Below are positions 49,235 to 58,857 of a DNA stretch of 64,000 nucleotides, piece by piece. The first letter of the stretch is position 1; the number at the start of each line of letters is the position of its first letter. Origin of the DNA: Synechococcus sp. CC9311 (GTDB lineage: Bacteria > Cyanobacteriota > Cyanobacteriia > PCC-6307 > Cyanobiaceae); contig NC_008319.1 in NCBI RefSeq assembly GCF_000014585.1, positions 496,001-560,000 of the forward strand. Direction: 5' to 3'. The position numbers and the translations under genes were made by a program. The notes below the pieces were generated by a model. It saw nothing but the letters and a program-made list of their open reading frames with translations, did no database searches and had not been told where the DNA came from.

Positions 49235-50778
49235 GGAGCGTCCACGCCCGCCTCTTCAAGAAGGGCTTGAACCTGCGGGAGCAGGCGCTCGGCTTCGTCT
49301 TGATCCACCATGGCCAAACGGCAGCGACGGGCGAGGACATCCGTTGCCGTGCAAGCGTGTTCAGCTCTGATGGCATGGCGAAATTCACCGCGGCACACGG
49401 GGATGACATCGCTCAATGGCTCACGATCGCTTTCATTCCAGCTGGCCACGAGTGCAGCTGCTTCCAATCCGAAAGTGGCTTGCAGGTGGGCTCTTTGTTG
49501 ATCACGTAGAGGGGTCTCGGGCAGCAGACGTTCCAGGGCGCAGACTTGCTCCTGCAGCAGTGTGGGAGTGCGTTTGGGGTCTTGATCTGCGCCGATCAGC
49601 GGCAGCGAAGCGGGATCTGGAAGGGGGCTCCCGAATTGTGCTTCCACCGCCTTGAGGGTGTCGATCGCCATCGGTCTGCAGGTGGTCCATTTGCCCCCCA
49701 TCACGCTGATGAGTCCGCAGTTGAGCCTTTCAACCTCGTGCTCCCGGACAACCCTGCTGCTGTTCACTTCGGCTCCGGCTGGCTTGAGCAGCGGTCGTCC
49801 GCCAGCCCAACAGCTCCCTACATCGGGTTGGCTCAGATCGGGGAACCAGCGCCTCACGTAATCGAGCAAATAGTTTTGCTCGTCTTCGGATGGAGCCGCT
49901 GCGCTCGCTTGGGTGCAGGGGGTGTCTGTGGTGCCAACCAGGGTGCGTCCAAAGAACGGCAACATGAATAAAACGCGTCCGTCATCGGTGGATGGCAACA
50001 GCAAGCCGAGTCCATCAGGGCAAAGGTTTGCTCGCAATACCAGATGCACTCCCCTGCTGGTGAGCATGCGCATGGAGCAGTTGGGGGCGGCCATCCGCCG
50101 GATGGCATCTGCATGGATGCCTGTGGCATTCACAACCGCCCTAGCTTCCCAGCGCTCTTGTTCTCCCTTGTGGTTTTCGCTGATGGCAGCACAGATCTGA
50201 CCTTGGCTGTTGCGTTCCAGCTCCCGAACCTTGGTGCGGGTCCGCAGCACAGCACCGGCCCGTTCAGCGGTGAGAGCCAGAAGCAGATTCAGGCGAGCAT
50301 CATCGAATTGCCCATCGCTGTAGGCCACTCCGCGACGAACATCGGGACGCAGCAGAGGCAAGGCTTGTTGAAGTTGTTTGGATGAGAGCAAACGACTGCT
50401 TCCGATCCCAGCCCGACCGGATAAGGCGTCATAAAGCCCAAGCCCGATGCGGTAGTAAGCCTGGCCGAGGCGACAGTCGCTGGGCAGGGCTAGTTCAAGG
50501 CGTTGGGCTAAGAACGGGGCCTGGTTCAGCCAGTGGCCTCGCTCCAGCAAGGCTTCTCGCACCAAGTGCAATTGCGCGAGGTCGGCTGTTTTGAAGGCAA
50601 GTTCGAGATAACGAACCCCCCCATGCAGGAGCTTGGTGCTGCGGCAGCTGGTGCCACTGCCGAGGTCATGGCCCTCGAGCAGCGCAACCCGCAGGCCGCG
50701 GCGGACCGCTTCATAGGCCACGCTGCATCCACTGGCCCCGCCGCCGATGACGACGAGGTCAAAACGTTGATCAGCCAT
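49204..50778 (-). CDS. glpD: glycerol-3-phosphate dehydrogenase, FAD dependent
   Basis: The 524-residue protein has the FAD-binding motif VVIGGGASGCSVAYEAVRRG (about 9-28), GTSCRSTKLLHGGVRYLEL (about 42-60) and LISVMGGKWTTCRPMAIDTL (about 349-368). It oxidises glycerol 3-phosphate to dihydroxyacetone phosphate and passes electrons to quinone, probably at the membrane. It overlaps glpK by 8 bases, the classical glycerol-use pair. Confidence 0.92.
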   Translation of the reverse strand: MADQRFDLVVIGGGASGCSVAYEAVRRGLRVALLEGHDLGSGTSCRSTKLLHGGVRYLELAFKTADLAQLHLVREALLERGHWLNQAPFLAQRLELALPSDCRLGQAYYRIGLGLYDALSGRAGIGSSRLLSSKQLQQALPLLRPDVRRGVAYSDGQFDDARLNLLLALTAERAGAVLRTRTKVRELERNSQGQICAAISENHKGEQERWEARAVVNATGIHADAIRRMAAPNCSMRMLTSRGVHLVLRANLCPDGLGLLLPSTDDGRVLFMLPFFGRTLVGTTDTPCTQASAAAPSEDEQNYLLDYVRRWFPDLSQPDVGSCWAGGRPLLKPAGAEVNSSRVVREHEVERLNCGLISVMGGKWTTCRPMAIDTLKAVEAQFGSPLPDPASLPLIGADQDPKRTPTLLQEQVCALERLLPETPLRDQQRAHLQATFGLEAAALVASWNESDREPLSDVIPVCRGEFRHAIRAEHACTATDVLARRCRLAMVDQDEAERLLPQVQALLEEAGVDAPYTPELNLSC

Positions 50779-52276
50779 TCCAGTGAAGGCTCCTACTCAC
50801 AGCATCGTTCCAACGCTGGCGCCAGTGTTGGCGTTGCTCCAGGGTTTGTAAGGGCTCAAACACCCTGGAGTCTTGGGTGCGATTCGGTACCAAGTCCTTG
50901 AGGTCGGCAATTGCGCCGGCTTGTAAGCCAGCTAACAGGGCCACACCACGAGCGGTGCTTTCCAGGTGAACTGGGCGGCGCACGTTTAAACCAGTGCTGT
51001 CGGCTTGGGCTTGCAAGAGCAGATCGGAAGCAGCTGCTCCTCCATCCACAGCAAGCTCCCCGAGGCTTTGCTCCATGGATTGCTCTGCCAACTCCACAAG
51101 ACTGGCTACGGAGAAGGCGATTCCTTCCAGGGCGGCTCGGGCGATATGGCCTCGGCGGGTGTCGCGGGTGATCCCGATCAAGAGACCACGGGCACTGGGG
51201 TCCCAGTGAGGTGTGCCCCATCCGGTGAAGGCTGGAACAAGCATCACCCCGGCAGAGTTCTCCACCTCTTGCGCCAGGGGATTGACCTCCTCGGCACTTC
51301 GAATAATGCCAAGGCCGTCGCGCAGCCATTGCACCACCGTGCCCGCATTGAACAGGCTTCCCTCTAAGCAATAGGTGGGTGTCCCGTGCTGATCGGTCCA
51401 GCCCAGGGTGCTGAGTAGGCCAGCGTCGGAATGGCGGATGGTTGCACCGGTGTTTACTACGAGAAAGGCGCCGGTGCCGTAGGTGCATTTGCCTTCGCCT
51501 GGTTGCAGGCAGAGTTGCCCCAGGGTTGCGGCCTGTTGGTCGCCAAGCAGGGCTTGAATGGGCACGCCAGCGAAGGGCAAACCTGCTTGGATGACGCCGA
51601 AATCTCCACGGCAGGGCCTGAGCTCTGGGAGGGCCTGCTTCGGTAAGCCAATTTCAGCGCAAGCATCATCGATCCATTGCCGCTGTTTCAGATCCATTAG
51701 CAGGGTGCGGCTGGCATTGCTCATGTCTGTGGCATGGACTGTTCCGCCACTGAGCTGCCATAGGAGCCAGCTGTCCACAGTTCCAAAGCAGAGATCACCC
51801 TGGGCAGCGGCGCTGCTTGCGGCGGACTCATGGTCGAGAAGCCAGCGAATTTTGCTCGCGCTGAAATAGGGGTCGAGCATTAGGCCGGTTCGAGCTCTCC
51901 AGCTCGTTTCAAGGCCGCTTGCCTTCCATTGCTTACAGAGATCGGCGGTGCGACCGTCCTGCCAAACCAGGGCTGGGCCGCAGGGGCTCCCATCGCTTCG
52001 TTTCCAGAGCGTGGTGGTTTCGCGCTGATTGGTAATGCCGCAGCTGATTACGGCTTGGCGCTGCTCTGGAGTAATCGCCTGCTCAAGGCGGCTCATCGCC
52101 AGGCGCTGGCTTTCCCAGATCGCCGAGGGGCTTTGTTCCACCCAGCCATCGGCGGGGTAGTGAATTTCAAGGGGGGCGGAAGCGCTAGCGACTGGGCGGC
52201 CATCCGTATCGAATAAAGCAGCGCGTGAGCTGCTGGTGCCTTGATCTAGTGCGAGCAGGAGGGGCGGTGCTGCCAT
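50771..52276 (-). CDS. glpK: glycerol kinase
   Basis: From the Met at 52276 (MAAPPLLLALDQGTSSSRAA) the protein has 501 residues; a further Met two codons upstream is possible. It has the FGGY kinase motifs of GlpK: LDQGTSSSRAALFD (about 8-21), ITNQRETTTLWKRSDGSPCG (about 84-103) and FNAGTVVQWLRDGLG (about 302-316). It phosphorylates glycerol with ATP. It is followed by glpD with an 8-base overlap and is divergent from a GH13 gene. Confidence 0.95.
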   Translation of the reverse strand: MAAPPLLLALDQGTSSSRAALFDTDGRPVASASAPLEIHYPADGWVEQSPSAIWESQRLAMSRLEQAITPEQRQAVISCGITNQRETTTLWKRSDGSPCGPALVWQDGRTADLCKQWKASGLETSWRARTGLMLDPYFSASKIRWLLDHESAASSAAAQGDLCFGTVDSWLLWQLSGGTVHATDMSNASRTLLMDLKQRQWIDDACAEIGLPKQALPELRPCRGDFGVIQAGLPFAGVPIQALLGDQQAATLGQLCLQPGEGKCTYGTGAFLVVNTGATIRHSDAGLLSTLGWTDQHGTPTYCLEGSLFNAGTVVQWLRDGLGIIRSAEEVNPLAQEVENSAGVMLVPAFTGWGTPHWDPSARGLLIGITRDTRRGHIARAALEGIAFSVASLVELAEQSMEQSLGELAVDGGAAASDLLLQAQADSTGLNVRRPVHLESTARGVALLAGLQAGAIADLKDLVPNRTQDSRVFEPLQTLEQRQHWRQRWNDAVSRSLHWNG

Positions 52277-52303
52277 AGCCATCTCGTTTCCTACTTGCTA
52301 GCG

Positions 52304-53761
52304 ATGGGATCAGAGGCCTGCAAAGGAATGGCGGAGACACCACGCATTGGCCGGTTCCCCGCTTGGGTTGCTGAGGCGGTGGTGTATCAAGTATTCCCTG
52401 ATCGTTTTCGCCGGAGCGGCAGGGTGGAAGCCCAGCAGGGTTTGTCGATGCAGCCCTGGGGTACAGAGCCGGTAGAGCATGGGTTTCAGGGGGGAGATCT
52501 GTATGGCGTGATCGATGCTCTCGACCACCTTCAAGGGTTGGGAGTGACCTGCTTGTATCTCACGCCGGTATTTAGTTCGGCGGCCAACCATCGCTATCAC
52601 ACCTACAACTATCTCGAGGTGGACCCACTCCTGGGAGGCAATCAAGCCCTTGATGCCCTGATTGCCGCAGTGCATCAACGAGGCATGCGCCTGATCCTCG
52701 ATGGGGTGTTCAACCATTGCGGGCGAGGCTTTTGGGCGTTTCATCATTTGCTGGAAAACGGTGATAGCTCTCCCTATCGCCAGTGGTTCCATGTGCATCA
52801 GTGGCCGCTGCGGCCCTATCCGGGCAGGGGCCAGGCCTGTGGCTACAGCTGCTGGTGGAATGATCCAGCGCTACCGAAGTTCAACCACGACCATGCCCCC
52901 GTCAAGGACCACCTATTAGCTGTTGGGAAGTACTGGCTGGAACGGGGCATCGACGGTTGGCGTTTGGACGTGCCCGATGAGGTGCCATCGGAGTTTTGGA
53001 TGGACTTTCGGCGCATGGTGAAGGCGGTGAACCCAGAGGCCTGGATCGTGGGTGAGATTTGGGGCGATGCCCGGCCGTGGCTCCAAGGGGAGCATTTCGA
53101 TGGGGTGATGAATTACCGCTTGGGCTGGAGCAGCCTCTGCTGGGTGGCTGGCTCTCGCCTGCGTCGTCGCTATCACAATCCGATGTACCCGTTGCGCCCC
53201 CTCCAGACGGAGGCATTGCTTGAGATCTGGTCTGAGACGCAGGGATGGTATGCGCCGGAGGTGAATCGCTGCCAGCTCAATCTTTTGGATAGTCACGATG
53301 TGCCCCGGGCCTTGCACAGCCTGAAAGGAGATGTGGCTGCGCTGTCTTTGGCGTTGCTGATGTTGATGCTTCAGCCCGGGGCCCCTTGCCTCTACTACGG
53401 AACGGAAGCGGGTCTGGAGGGTGGTGCCGAACCGGACTGTCGCGAGGCGATGCCGTGGGAGGAGCCTTGGCCCCATGATTTGTGCACGATGATCAAAGCG
53501 TTGACCAAGATTCGCCAACAGGTTGAGGCCTTGAGAGAATGTGGGTTGTTCTGGCAGGCTTGCGCCAGTGATGGCCTCATAGGCCGCGCGCCTGGGGTGG
53601 TAGTGGTTGTAAACCGCTCTCGAAGGAAAGCTTTGCTACTGGAGTCTCACGACGTTCCGCAAGTTGGCTGGAAGACGAATGACGCGTTGATTGGCACTTA
53701 CCAGGTGGCTCGCCATGCACTTGGTCCTCAATCAGCGGTGTTATTTAAGGCTCTAAGATGA
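52304..53761 (+). CDS. GH13 glycosidase, neopullulanase/cyclomaltodextrinase-like
   Basis: From ATG 52304 the protein has 485 residues; TTG at 52295 and ATG at 52328 are alternatives. It has WVAEAVVYQVFPDRFRRSG near the start and catalytic Asp in GIDGWRLDVPDEV, Glu in WIVGEIWGD and Asp in NLLDSHD. It lacks the N-terminal carbohydrate-binding module of classical neopullulanases. Substrates could be maltodextrin, glycogen fragments or a glucoside osmolyte. It is divergent from glpK with a spacer of under 50 bases, a hint of joint regulation. Confidence 0.82.
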   Translation: MGSEACKGMAETPRIGRFPAWVAEAVVYQVFPDRFRRSGRVEAQQGLSMQPWGTEPVEHGFQGGDLYGVIDALDHLQGLGVTCLYLTPVFSSAANHRYHTYNYLEVDPLLGGNQALDALIAAVHQRGMRLILDGVFNHCGRGFWAFHHLLENGDSSPYRQWFHVHQWPLRPYPGRGQACGYSCWWNDPALPKFNHDHAPVKDHLLAVGKYWLERGIDGWRLDVPDEVPSEFWMDFRRMVKAVNPEAWIVGEIWGDARPWLQGEHFDGVMNYRLGWSSLCWVAGSRLRRRYHNPMYPLRPLQTEALLEIWSETQGWYAPEVNRCQLNLLDSHDVPRALHSLKGDVAALSLALLMLMLQPGAPCLYYGTEAGLEGGAEPDCREAMPWEEPWPHDLCTMIKALTKIRQQVEALRECGLFWQACASDGLIGRAPGVVVVVNRSRRKALLLESHDVPQVGWKTNDALIGTYQVARHALGPQSAVLFKALR

Positions 53762-53789
53762 GTTTTCCCTTCTTGGCTTGATCTGCTGA

Positions 53790-54320
53790 TTAAGCCTGCT
53801 GAAGCATGTTGATGAGACCTAAGATTCGTTCTTGATCAGCATGTTCTTGAAGTACGATAACGCCAATCTTCTTGGACTTGAGTTCAATATTTTTTAGGGA
53901 TTGATTTTCTGTTGGAAGATCAGTAAGAGGACATAGGCAAGCGTCCACAATGCGTTTTTGCAAGCATTCCAGACTGTGGGGATTGGTGACGTTTTTGGCT
54001 GAAGATACAAGCCAGCCAGCGGGTGGTGGATTGAAAAGGTCACTGTCAAGCCAGCGATTGGCGTCAAGTCTCAAGCTTGATTTCCCTTGAAAACGCGCCA
54101 CTTGATGAACCATGCGCTCCAAGTGAAGCAAGGGAGAAGAATCCCCTTGGGGTTGCCAATTGCTGCTTATTTTTTGAAGTTTAATGTCGAAGGCCTGAGC
54201 ACATTTTTTTTGATTTCGACTTATTGTTGTTTGGTGTTGACCAAAGAGTGCACCTACTTTCTTTCCGGACTGAAGCCATATCATTCCATCAAAACTAGAA
54301 AGTAAATCCAAGCTGACCAT
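53790..54320 (-). CDS. tandem paralogue A, possible DNA-binding protein
   Basis: The 176-residue protein starts MVSLDLLSSFDGMIWLQSGK and continues VGALFGQHQTTISRNQKKCA, which looks like a helix-turn-helix of the LysR-type N-terminal kind. The rest (WLVSSAKNVTNPHSLECLQK, CLCPLTDLPTEN) has no known domain. It is a paralogue of the next gene upstream (54535), with more than half of positions identical by eye and equal length. Both follow a two-component gene pair on the same strand. Confidence 0.65.
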   Translation of the reverse strand: MVSLDLLSSFDGMIWLQSGKKVGALFGQHQTTISRNQKKCAQAFDIKLQKISSNWQPQGDSSPLLHLERMVHQVARFQGKSSLRLDANRWLDSDLFNPPPAGWLVSSAKNVTNPHSLECLQKRIVDACLCPLTDLPTENQSLKNIELKSKKIGVIVLQEHADQERILGLINMLQQA

Positions 54321-54534
54321 GATGCTGATGTCTGGAATGAAGAAGCCACCAAAGGAAGCCGGATCCCAAATTAATTTGTAGTCATTTCATTATGAAGTCC
54401 GCCTAGGCAATGGGAAGTAATGTGTCAAAGTTATGCACTTTTGGGACCATAATTCACACAGATGGCGACCCTTGCTTCAATCACAGTATCTGAGGTGATA
54501 GAAGGAAAGGATCAAGTTTTTTGGCCTTTATTCT

Positions 54535-55065
54535 TTACATCTGTTTGAGTGTGTTGACGAGGCCTATGATGCGTTCTTGATTGGCATGTTGCTGGAGCAT
54601 AACAAAGCCGACCTCACTATTTATGTTGAGTGGAATGATTGTGAGATCTTCAGATTCAGCTGGGAGATCAGTGAGAGGGCATAAACAAACATCGACAATA
54701 TGCTGTCTTAAGTATTGAATGCCATGTGGATCGCTGAGATTGTTTCCTGTACCAACAACCCAACCAGAGGGTGGTGGATTGAAATAAGGACTATCCAAGC
54801 ATCCATTCACTTCAATTCTTAGGCGAGATTTGCCTTGGAGGCGAGCGACTTGGTGCACTTTTCGCTCATGCTGAAGAAGTGTTTGATCTCCAATTGTGCT
54901 CCACCTTCTCTTATGTTTAAAGAGCTTAATTCCAAAAACTTGAGCACATTTTTTTTGATTGCGACTCACTGTTGTTTGGTGTTGCTGAAAAAGGGCTCCT
55001 ACTTTTTTACCCGATTGAAGCCATAACAGACCATCAAGACTGGAAAGCAAATCTAGGCTGACCAC
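54535..55065 (-). CDS. tandem paralogue B, possible DNA-binding protein
   Basis: The 176-residue protein MVSLDLLSSLDGLLWLQSGK, VGALFQQHQTTVSRNQKKCA shares the same N-terminal pattern, the GWVVGTGNNLSDPHG segment and the CLCPLTDLPAE motif with paralogue A. The middle region is more divergent, as expected for an older duplication. It starts 77 bases after the histidine kinase stop. Two conserved Cys in VCLCPLTDLP could be functional. No published family is recognised. Confidence 0.65.
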   Translation of the reverse strand: MVSLDLLSSLDGLLWLQSGKKVGALFQQHQTTVSRNQKKCAQVFGIKLFKHKRRWSTIGDQTLLQHERKVHQVARLQGKSRLRIEVNGCLDSPYFNPPPSGWVVGTGNNLSDPHGIQYLRQHIVDVCLCPLTDLPAESEDLTIIPLNINSEVGFVMLQQHANQERIIGLVNTLKQM

Positions 55066-55142
55066 GTGATGAATATTTAATAACTTACCTTGTCAAAATT
55101 GTTGCTTTCTTGCAATCCCCAATACTGGGTAGAAGGATCTGC

Positions 55143-57218
55143 TTAGCTATTTTTGGGAAGACTGAGTTGGGCAAGCAGTCCTCCCTGTGAACCGTTGAGA
55201 AGAGATAAATGACCGTTATGGCTCTCCATCGTCATGCGCACAATGAACAGGCCAAGTCCTGTGCCATCGGGTTTATTGCTTTTCATCAGAGACTCTTCAC
55301 TCATCTCTGGCAAAAGACCTCCTCCATTATCTTCAATCTCTATGATCCAGAAGTTTTCATTTTCTTTCAAGCTTACAAGTATTAATGGAGCATGATGTTG
55401 AGGCTCGCGTAAAGATTCGATAGAGTTTTTAAAAATATTGATGAGAGCAATTTGTAATTGCACTGCATCCCCTGTAATGACTGCGCTTGAATCTGCAATC
55501 GAGTCGATTTGTTTACTGTTGATCCAGCCATGACTGCCTGGATTATTTGAGTGGATATAGCGCAAGCTGCTTTGAACTACTTGCTTTAAATCGAGATCAG
55601 AGAGTTCTGTTTGGGCATTGCGGAGAAGTGCTCGTACTTTATCTGTAATCAAAATAATCCTCTCTGATTGAGAATTGATAGTTGAAAGCTGTTGTTTAAG
55701 CTCAGATATATTTGGGCTTTTGCTGTTGTTGTCAAGAGCATTGATCAAGGTCTGAGATGTCAGCTTTAGGATGCTTAGGGGTTGGTTGATTTCGTGAGCG
55801 ATGGATCCAGCTTCAAGGCTTGTTTTTAATTTTTTGCTCATCACGGAAAGCTCTTGTTCATCTTTATCTTGTTTTTCTTTGAACAGTTCGATGATTTGTT
55901 TTTCTTTACTCTTTAGGCTTTGGGTGAGATTATTGAATGCTTTCACCATGGCTGTAATGGCTTGATGGAGATCGCTAAATTCCTTGGCTCCAGATTTTTG
56001 AATCTCACATTTGAAGCTGAGCACTTCAGGTTGTTTTGTTGTATCTGTAATTTGTTGTTCTGTGCTTTGGCTTGCTGATGTTAATGCTCCTAGGGGTGTG
56101 AGTAGGGCATTAATCAAGCGGCGGTTAATAGCTAAGGCTAGAAGGAGGGCTGCAATGCTGATGAAAATCATCAGCATCAAATTCCGCTCTGCCATGCTCA
56201 CTTCTTGATCAGCTGATGTACCCGTTACTAAAAACCAATCGAGGCCGAACTCTTGTCCCCAAGGTGTAGCTCTCAAAACAAAGTGCTGTGAGCCTAAACT
56301 TGAGATTTGAACAAGTTCTTGTTTAAAGTTTTTTTCATTAACAAGAAGATTCTCTCCTTGTTGCGAAAAGTATCTCCTTGAAAGGGATTTTGCTAATGGA
56401 GAGTCTAGTTCTTGAATATTGGCTCTCTGGATTGTTTTGCCTGAGCGAACAAGCACTATTTTAGGCTTTGAACTGGCAACTACATTTCCATTTTTCTCTA
56501 CAATTAATGCCAGGCCTGACTGATCTTTCCATGCGTCTTGAAGCCAGTTGCTTAGTTTGTCGATGATCATGTCAACGCCAACAACTCCAATAAGCTTTTC
56601 TTCCTGATTAAAGATTGGTGCGTTGTACGAAATTGAAAAGGTTTCTGGCTGGTCTTCCCAGGAATAAATCTTGCTCCATGTTGGTTTTCCAGCTTTCACG
56701 GTATCGACGTACCAAGCTTCTTGGTGTGTTGGGCTCATCTCTGGGATTACATCTTCCTGCTTAAGACGTTCCCCCGTTGTCGTCATGCTGTAAACAAACA
56801 TTTTCCCCCGACCTAACCGTGCGCTGTCTTCGTTGTGGAAAAGACTGCCATCCTCGCTTTTTTCGATGCCAAGAAATGACCCGTCTTCTGATCCATAGTT
56901 GATGTAATCAACTGGGAATGAGCGAAGCTGCCTCCAGAAACGTAGGCTGAGCTTATCGAAATCCTTCAGTAACTCTGGGTCGGCAGAGATCGCCTCTTCG
57001 TTGAGCTGATTAATAATCGTTGGAAAACTGATCTTGCTGCTTAATCGTTCTGATACTCGTATGACTGGTAGATGCGCGCGATGGGATTCTTTCTGCTCAA
57101 TTACATTGTTGCGTCCAACACTAAACCCTAAAATGCTGAGAGATCCTGCAACGAGAATCAGCTGAAGCCCTGTCGTGCGAGTTAGCTTTTCTGCTAATGA
57201 CTTAAATTGTGTTTTCAT
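55143..57218 (-). CDS. membrane sensor histidine kinase with Cache domain
   Basis: The 691-residue protein has an N-terminal membrane helix (about 17-35), a large periplasmic double-Cache sensor (about 50-330), a second helix (LMLMIFISIAALLLALAI, about 347-364), a coiled-coil linker, and a kinase core. The H box is SIAHEINQPLSILKLTSQTL (about 475-494), the N box LINIFKNSIESL, and G boxes IEDNGGGLL and GTGLGLFIVR. AHEINQPL is the DctB/NtrY-like form. Its start overlaps the response regulator stop by four bases. The ligand is probably a small organic acid or amino acid, but this is inference from Cache domains. Confidence 0.88.
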   Translation of the reverse strand: MKTQFKSLAEKLTRTTGLQLILVAGSLSILGFSVGRNNVIEQKESHRAHLPVIRVSERLSSKISFPTIINQLNEEAISADPELLKDFDKLSLRFWRQLRSFPVDYINYGSEDGSFLGIEKSEDGSLFHNEDSARLGRGKMFVYSMTTTGERLKQEDVIPEMSPTHQEAWYVDTVKAGKPTWSKIYSWEDQPETFSISYNAPIFNQEEKLIGVVGVDMIIDKLSNWLQDAWKDQSGLALIVEKNGNVVASSKPKIVLVRSGKTIQRANIQELDSPLAKSLSRRYFSQQGENLLVNEKNFKQELVQISSLGSQHFVLRATPWGQEFGLDWFLVTGTSADQEVSMAERNLMLMIFISIAALLLALAINRRLINALLTPLGALTSASQSTEQQITDTTKQPEVLSFKCEIQKSGAKEFSDLHQAITAMVKAFNNLTQSLKSKEKQIIELFKEKQDKDEQELSVMSKKLKTSLEAGSIAHEINQPLSILKLTSQTLINALDNNSKSPNISELKQQLSTINSQSERIILITDKVRALLRNAQTELSDLDLKQVVQSSLRYIHSNNPGSHGWINSKQIDSIADSSAVITGDAVQLQIALINIFKNSIESLREPQHHAPLILVSLKENENFWIIEIEDNGGGLLPEMSEESLMKSNKPDGTGLGLFIVRMTMESHNGHLSLLNGSQGGLLAQLSLPKNS

Positions 57219-57784
57219 TGATCGATGCTTTGAATGGTGCGTGTCAAAGCTGCTCTTCTGATGAGTTCAGCACCGCTGACATTCAGTTTCAGGGCAATCG
57301 CTTTGCGATGTGTTTCTATCGTTGAATGAGCGCTGCCAAGTTTTTTGGCAATCTCCTTTGTGGTTTTTCCCTCTCCAATAAGATTGTAGATCGTTTGCTG
57401 GCGCTCGGTTAAGTCTTGATGAGCTGGCTTCACGATCACATTGATGCAATGTCGCAAAGCATCAAAAGCATCGGTTTTGTCGACGATGCCGTAAATGGCT
57501 TCTTTAAGGCCTTCAGGGCAAACAAACTCTTGTGCTGCGCCTGAAAGGATGATTATTTTGATGTCCGGATTTTGAAGGGCTAAATGTTGCGCTAGGTCGT
57601 TACAGAGCCCATCTGGCAGATAGATATCAAGAATTGCAAGATCAATTGTTTGTTGACTCGAGATTTCGCGCGCAGATTCGATGCTATTTGCTTTGAAGAC
57701 AGCCGATATCTCGGTGAAGCTTTTGACCATGGAGCCAAGGAGGTCAAGGAATATCTGCTGGTCTTCCAGCACGAGGCAGTTCAT
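57215..57784 (-). CDS. NarL/FixJ-type response regulator
   Basis: The 189-residue protein has a receiver domain with acidic patch (LVLEDQQIFLDLLGSM, about 4-19), phosphoacceptor Asp in LAILDIYLPDGLC (about 51-63), Ser and Lys sites (IILSGAAQ, DKTDAF), and a GerE helix-turn-helix (LTERQQTIYNLIGEGKTTKE, IAKKLGSAHSTIETHRKAIA). It is the first gene of the two-component unit and should activate or repress genes in response to the Cache kinase. Confidence 0.9.
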   Translation of the reverse strand: MNCLVLEDQQIFLDLLGSMVKSFTEISAVFKANSIESAREISSQQTIDLAILDIYLPDGLCNDLAQHLALQNPDIKIIILSGAAQEFVCPEGLKEAIYGIVDKTDAFDALRHCINVIVKPAHQDLTERQQTIYNLIGEGKTTKEIAKKLGSAHSTIETHRKAIALKLNVSGAELIRRAALTRTIQSIDQ

Positions 57785-57921
57785 GCAAATCGTGCAACTT
57801 GACGATCTTAAATCTGGTTGGTTGCTCTAGGGCCTTCGACAGGTCTTATGCGTTATTTGCATAGGCATCCTGGGATGCGTCTTCTTGCGGGGCGGCTGCC
57901 TTGCACGTGTGTCGATGCGTT

Positions 57922-58149
57922 TTAGTCAACTAGTTCCAACTCTGAATTTTGAAATGGCCGTGATTGCTTCGTCTTATCACTAGGCCATCTCCATCTTGCT
58001 TTTTGCGATGTAACAGCAACTCCAAGCTGAACTTGCTTCTGCAGCCAACGTTTGAGAAAGATGCCTTCACCGGAACTGACATCGTGTTCTGTTTGGCCAG
58101 CCACTCGATCATTCTTCTGAACCAAAACGATGTTGGATAGGTCTGCCAA
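57922..58149 (-). CDS. possible small hypothetical protein
   Basis: A 75-residue frame MADLSNIVLVQKNDRVAGQT followed by KRWLQKQVQLGVAVTSQKAR. Composition is plausible for a small soluble protein, but an alternative 60-residue frame covers the same region and no family is recognised. It may be a degraded gene. The stretch 57785-57921 is empty. Confidence 0.35.
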   Translation of the reverse strand: MADLSNIVLVQKNDRVAGQTEHDVSSGEGIFLKRWLQKQVQLGVAVTSQKARWRWPSDKTKQSRPFQNSELELVD

Positions 58150-58170
58150 CCAATCGTTGAATCAAATTGA

Positions 58171-58242
<72 letters not shown>

Positions 58243-58252
58243 GTGTGGTGGA

Positions 58253-58334
58253 TGGGCCGGGTTGGATTTGAACCAACGTAGGCAGAGCCAGTGGATTTAC
58301 AGTCCACCCCCATTAACCACTCGGGCACCGACCC
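58253..58334 (-). tRNA. tRNA-Tyr (anticodon GTA)
   Basis: An 82-base type II tRNA with a long variable arm. The 5' end is GGGTCGGTGCCCGAGTGGTT, the anticodon loop CTGTAAA and the T-arm GGTTCAAATCC. It lies 10 bases upstream of tRNA-Thr on the same strand, so the two are probably one transcript. Confidence 0.96.
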
Positions 58335-58401
58335 GAACCACACCCCCAGACATTACCAGCAAGGCTGTCGATACGATCAACCAATGTTTAAGAGTCGGGC
58401 C

Positions 58402-58857
58402 ATGCACCTGTTGCTGCTCAACGGCCCCAACCTCAATCTGCTGGGCCAGAGAGAACCAGGCCTTTATGGTCGCCAAACCCTGGATCAGATCGAGACGGCA
58501 CTCAGCGAGCGGGCCAGCGCTGATGGCCTAACGCTGGAGTGTTTCCAGAGCAATTTTGAAGGTGCCTTGGTGGAAAGGATCCATCAGGCGATGGGGAAGG
58601 TGGATGGCATCCTCATCAATGCAGGGGCTTACACCCATACCTCGATTGCAATCCGTGATGCCCTGTTGGGGACAGCCATCCCCTTCGTGGAGCTGCACTT
58701 GAGCAACACCCATGCCCGTGAACCATTTCGGCATCGTTCATTTCTCGCCGACCGTGCCGTTGGCGTGATTTGTGGTTTTGGCCCCGTTAGTTACGACTTG
58801 GCCTTGGATGGTTTGGTCCGCTACCTGCGGAACTCTGCGAGCGGAGGGGTGGGCTGA
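58402..58857 (+). CDS. aroQ: 3-dehydroquinate dehydratase, type II
   Basis: From ATG 58402 the protein has 151 residues beginning [20 protein letters not shown]. The type II active-site lid and residues are visible: Tyr in [29 protein letters not shown] (about 73-90, with the Asn) and [15 protein letters not shown] (His, about 95-109). It makes 3-dehydroshikimate for aromatic amino acids. The frame is open upstream to 58291 but would run into tRNA-Tyr; ATG 58384 is a minor alternative. Confidence 0.95.
   Translation: MHLLLLNGPNLNLLGQREPGLYGRQTLDQIETALSERASADGLTLECFQSNFEGALVERIHQAMGKVDGILINAGAYTHTSIAIRDALLGTAIPFVELHLSNTHAREPFRHRSFLADRAVGVICGFGPVSYDLALDGLVRYLRNSASGGVG

Noticed and set aside
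50856-51488. 210-codon frame within glpK
   Set aside because: Arg/His/Ser-rich shadow of a certain gene.
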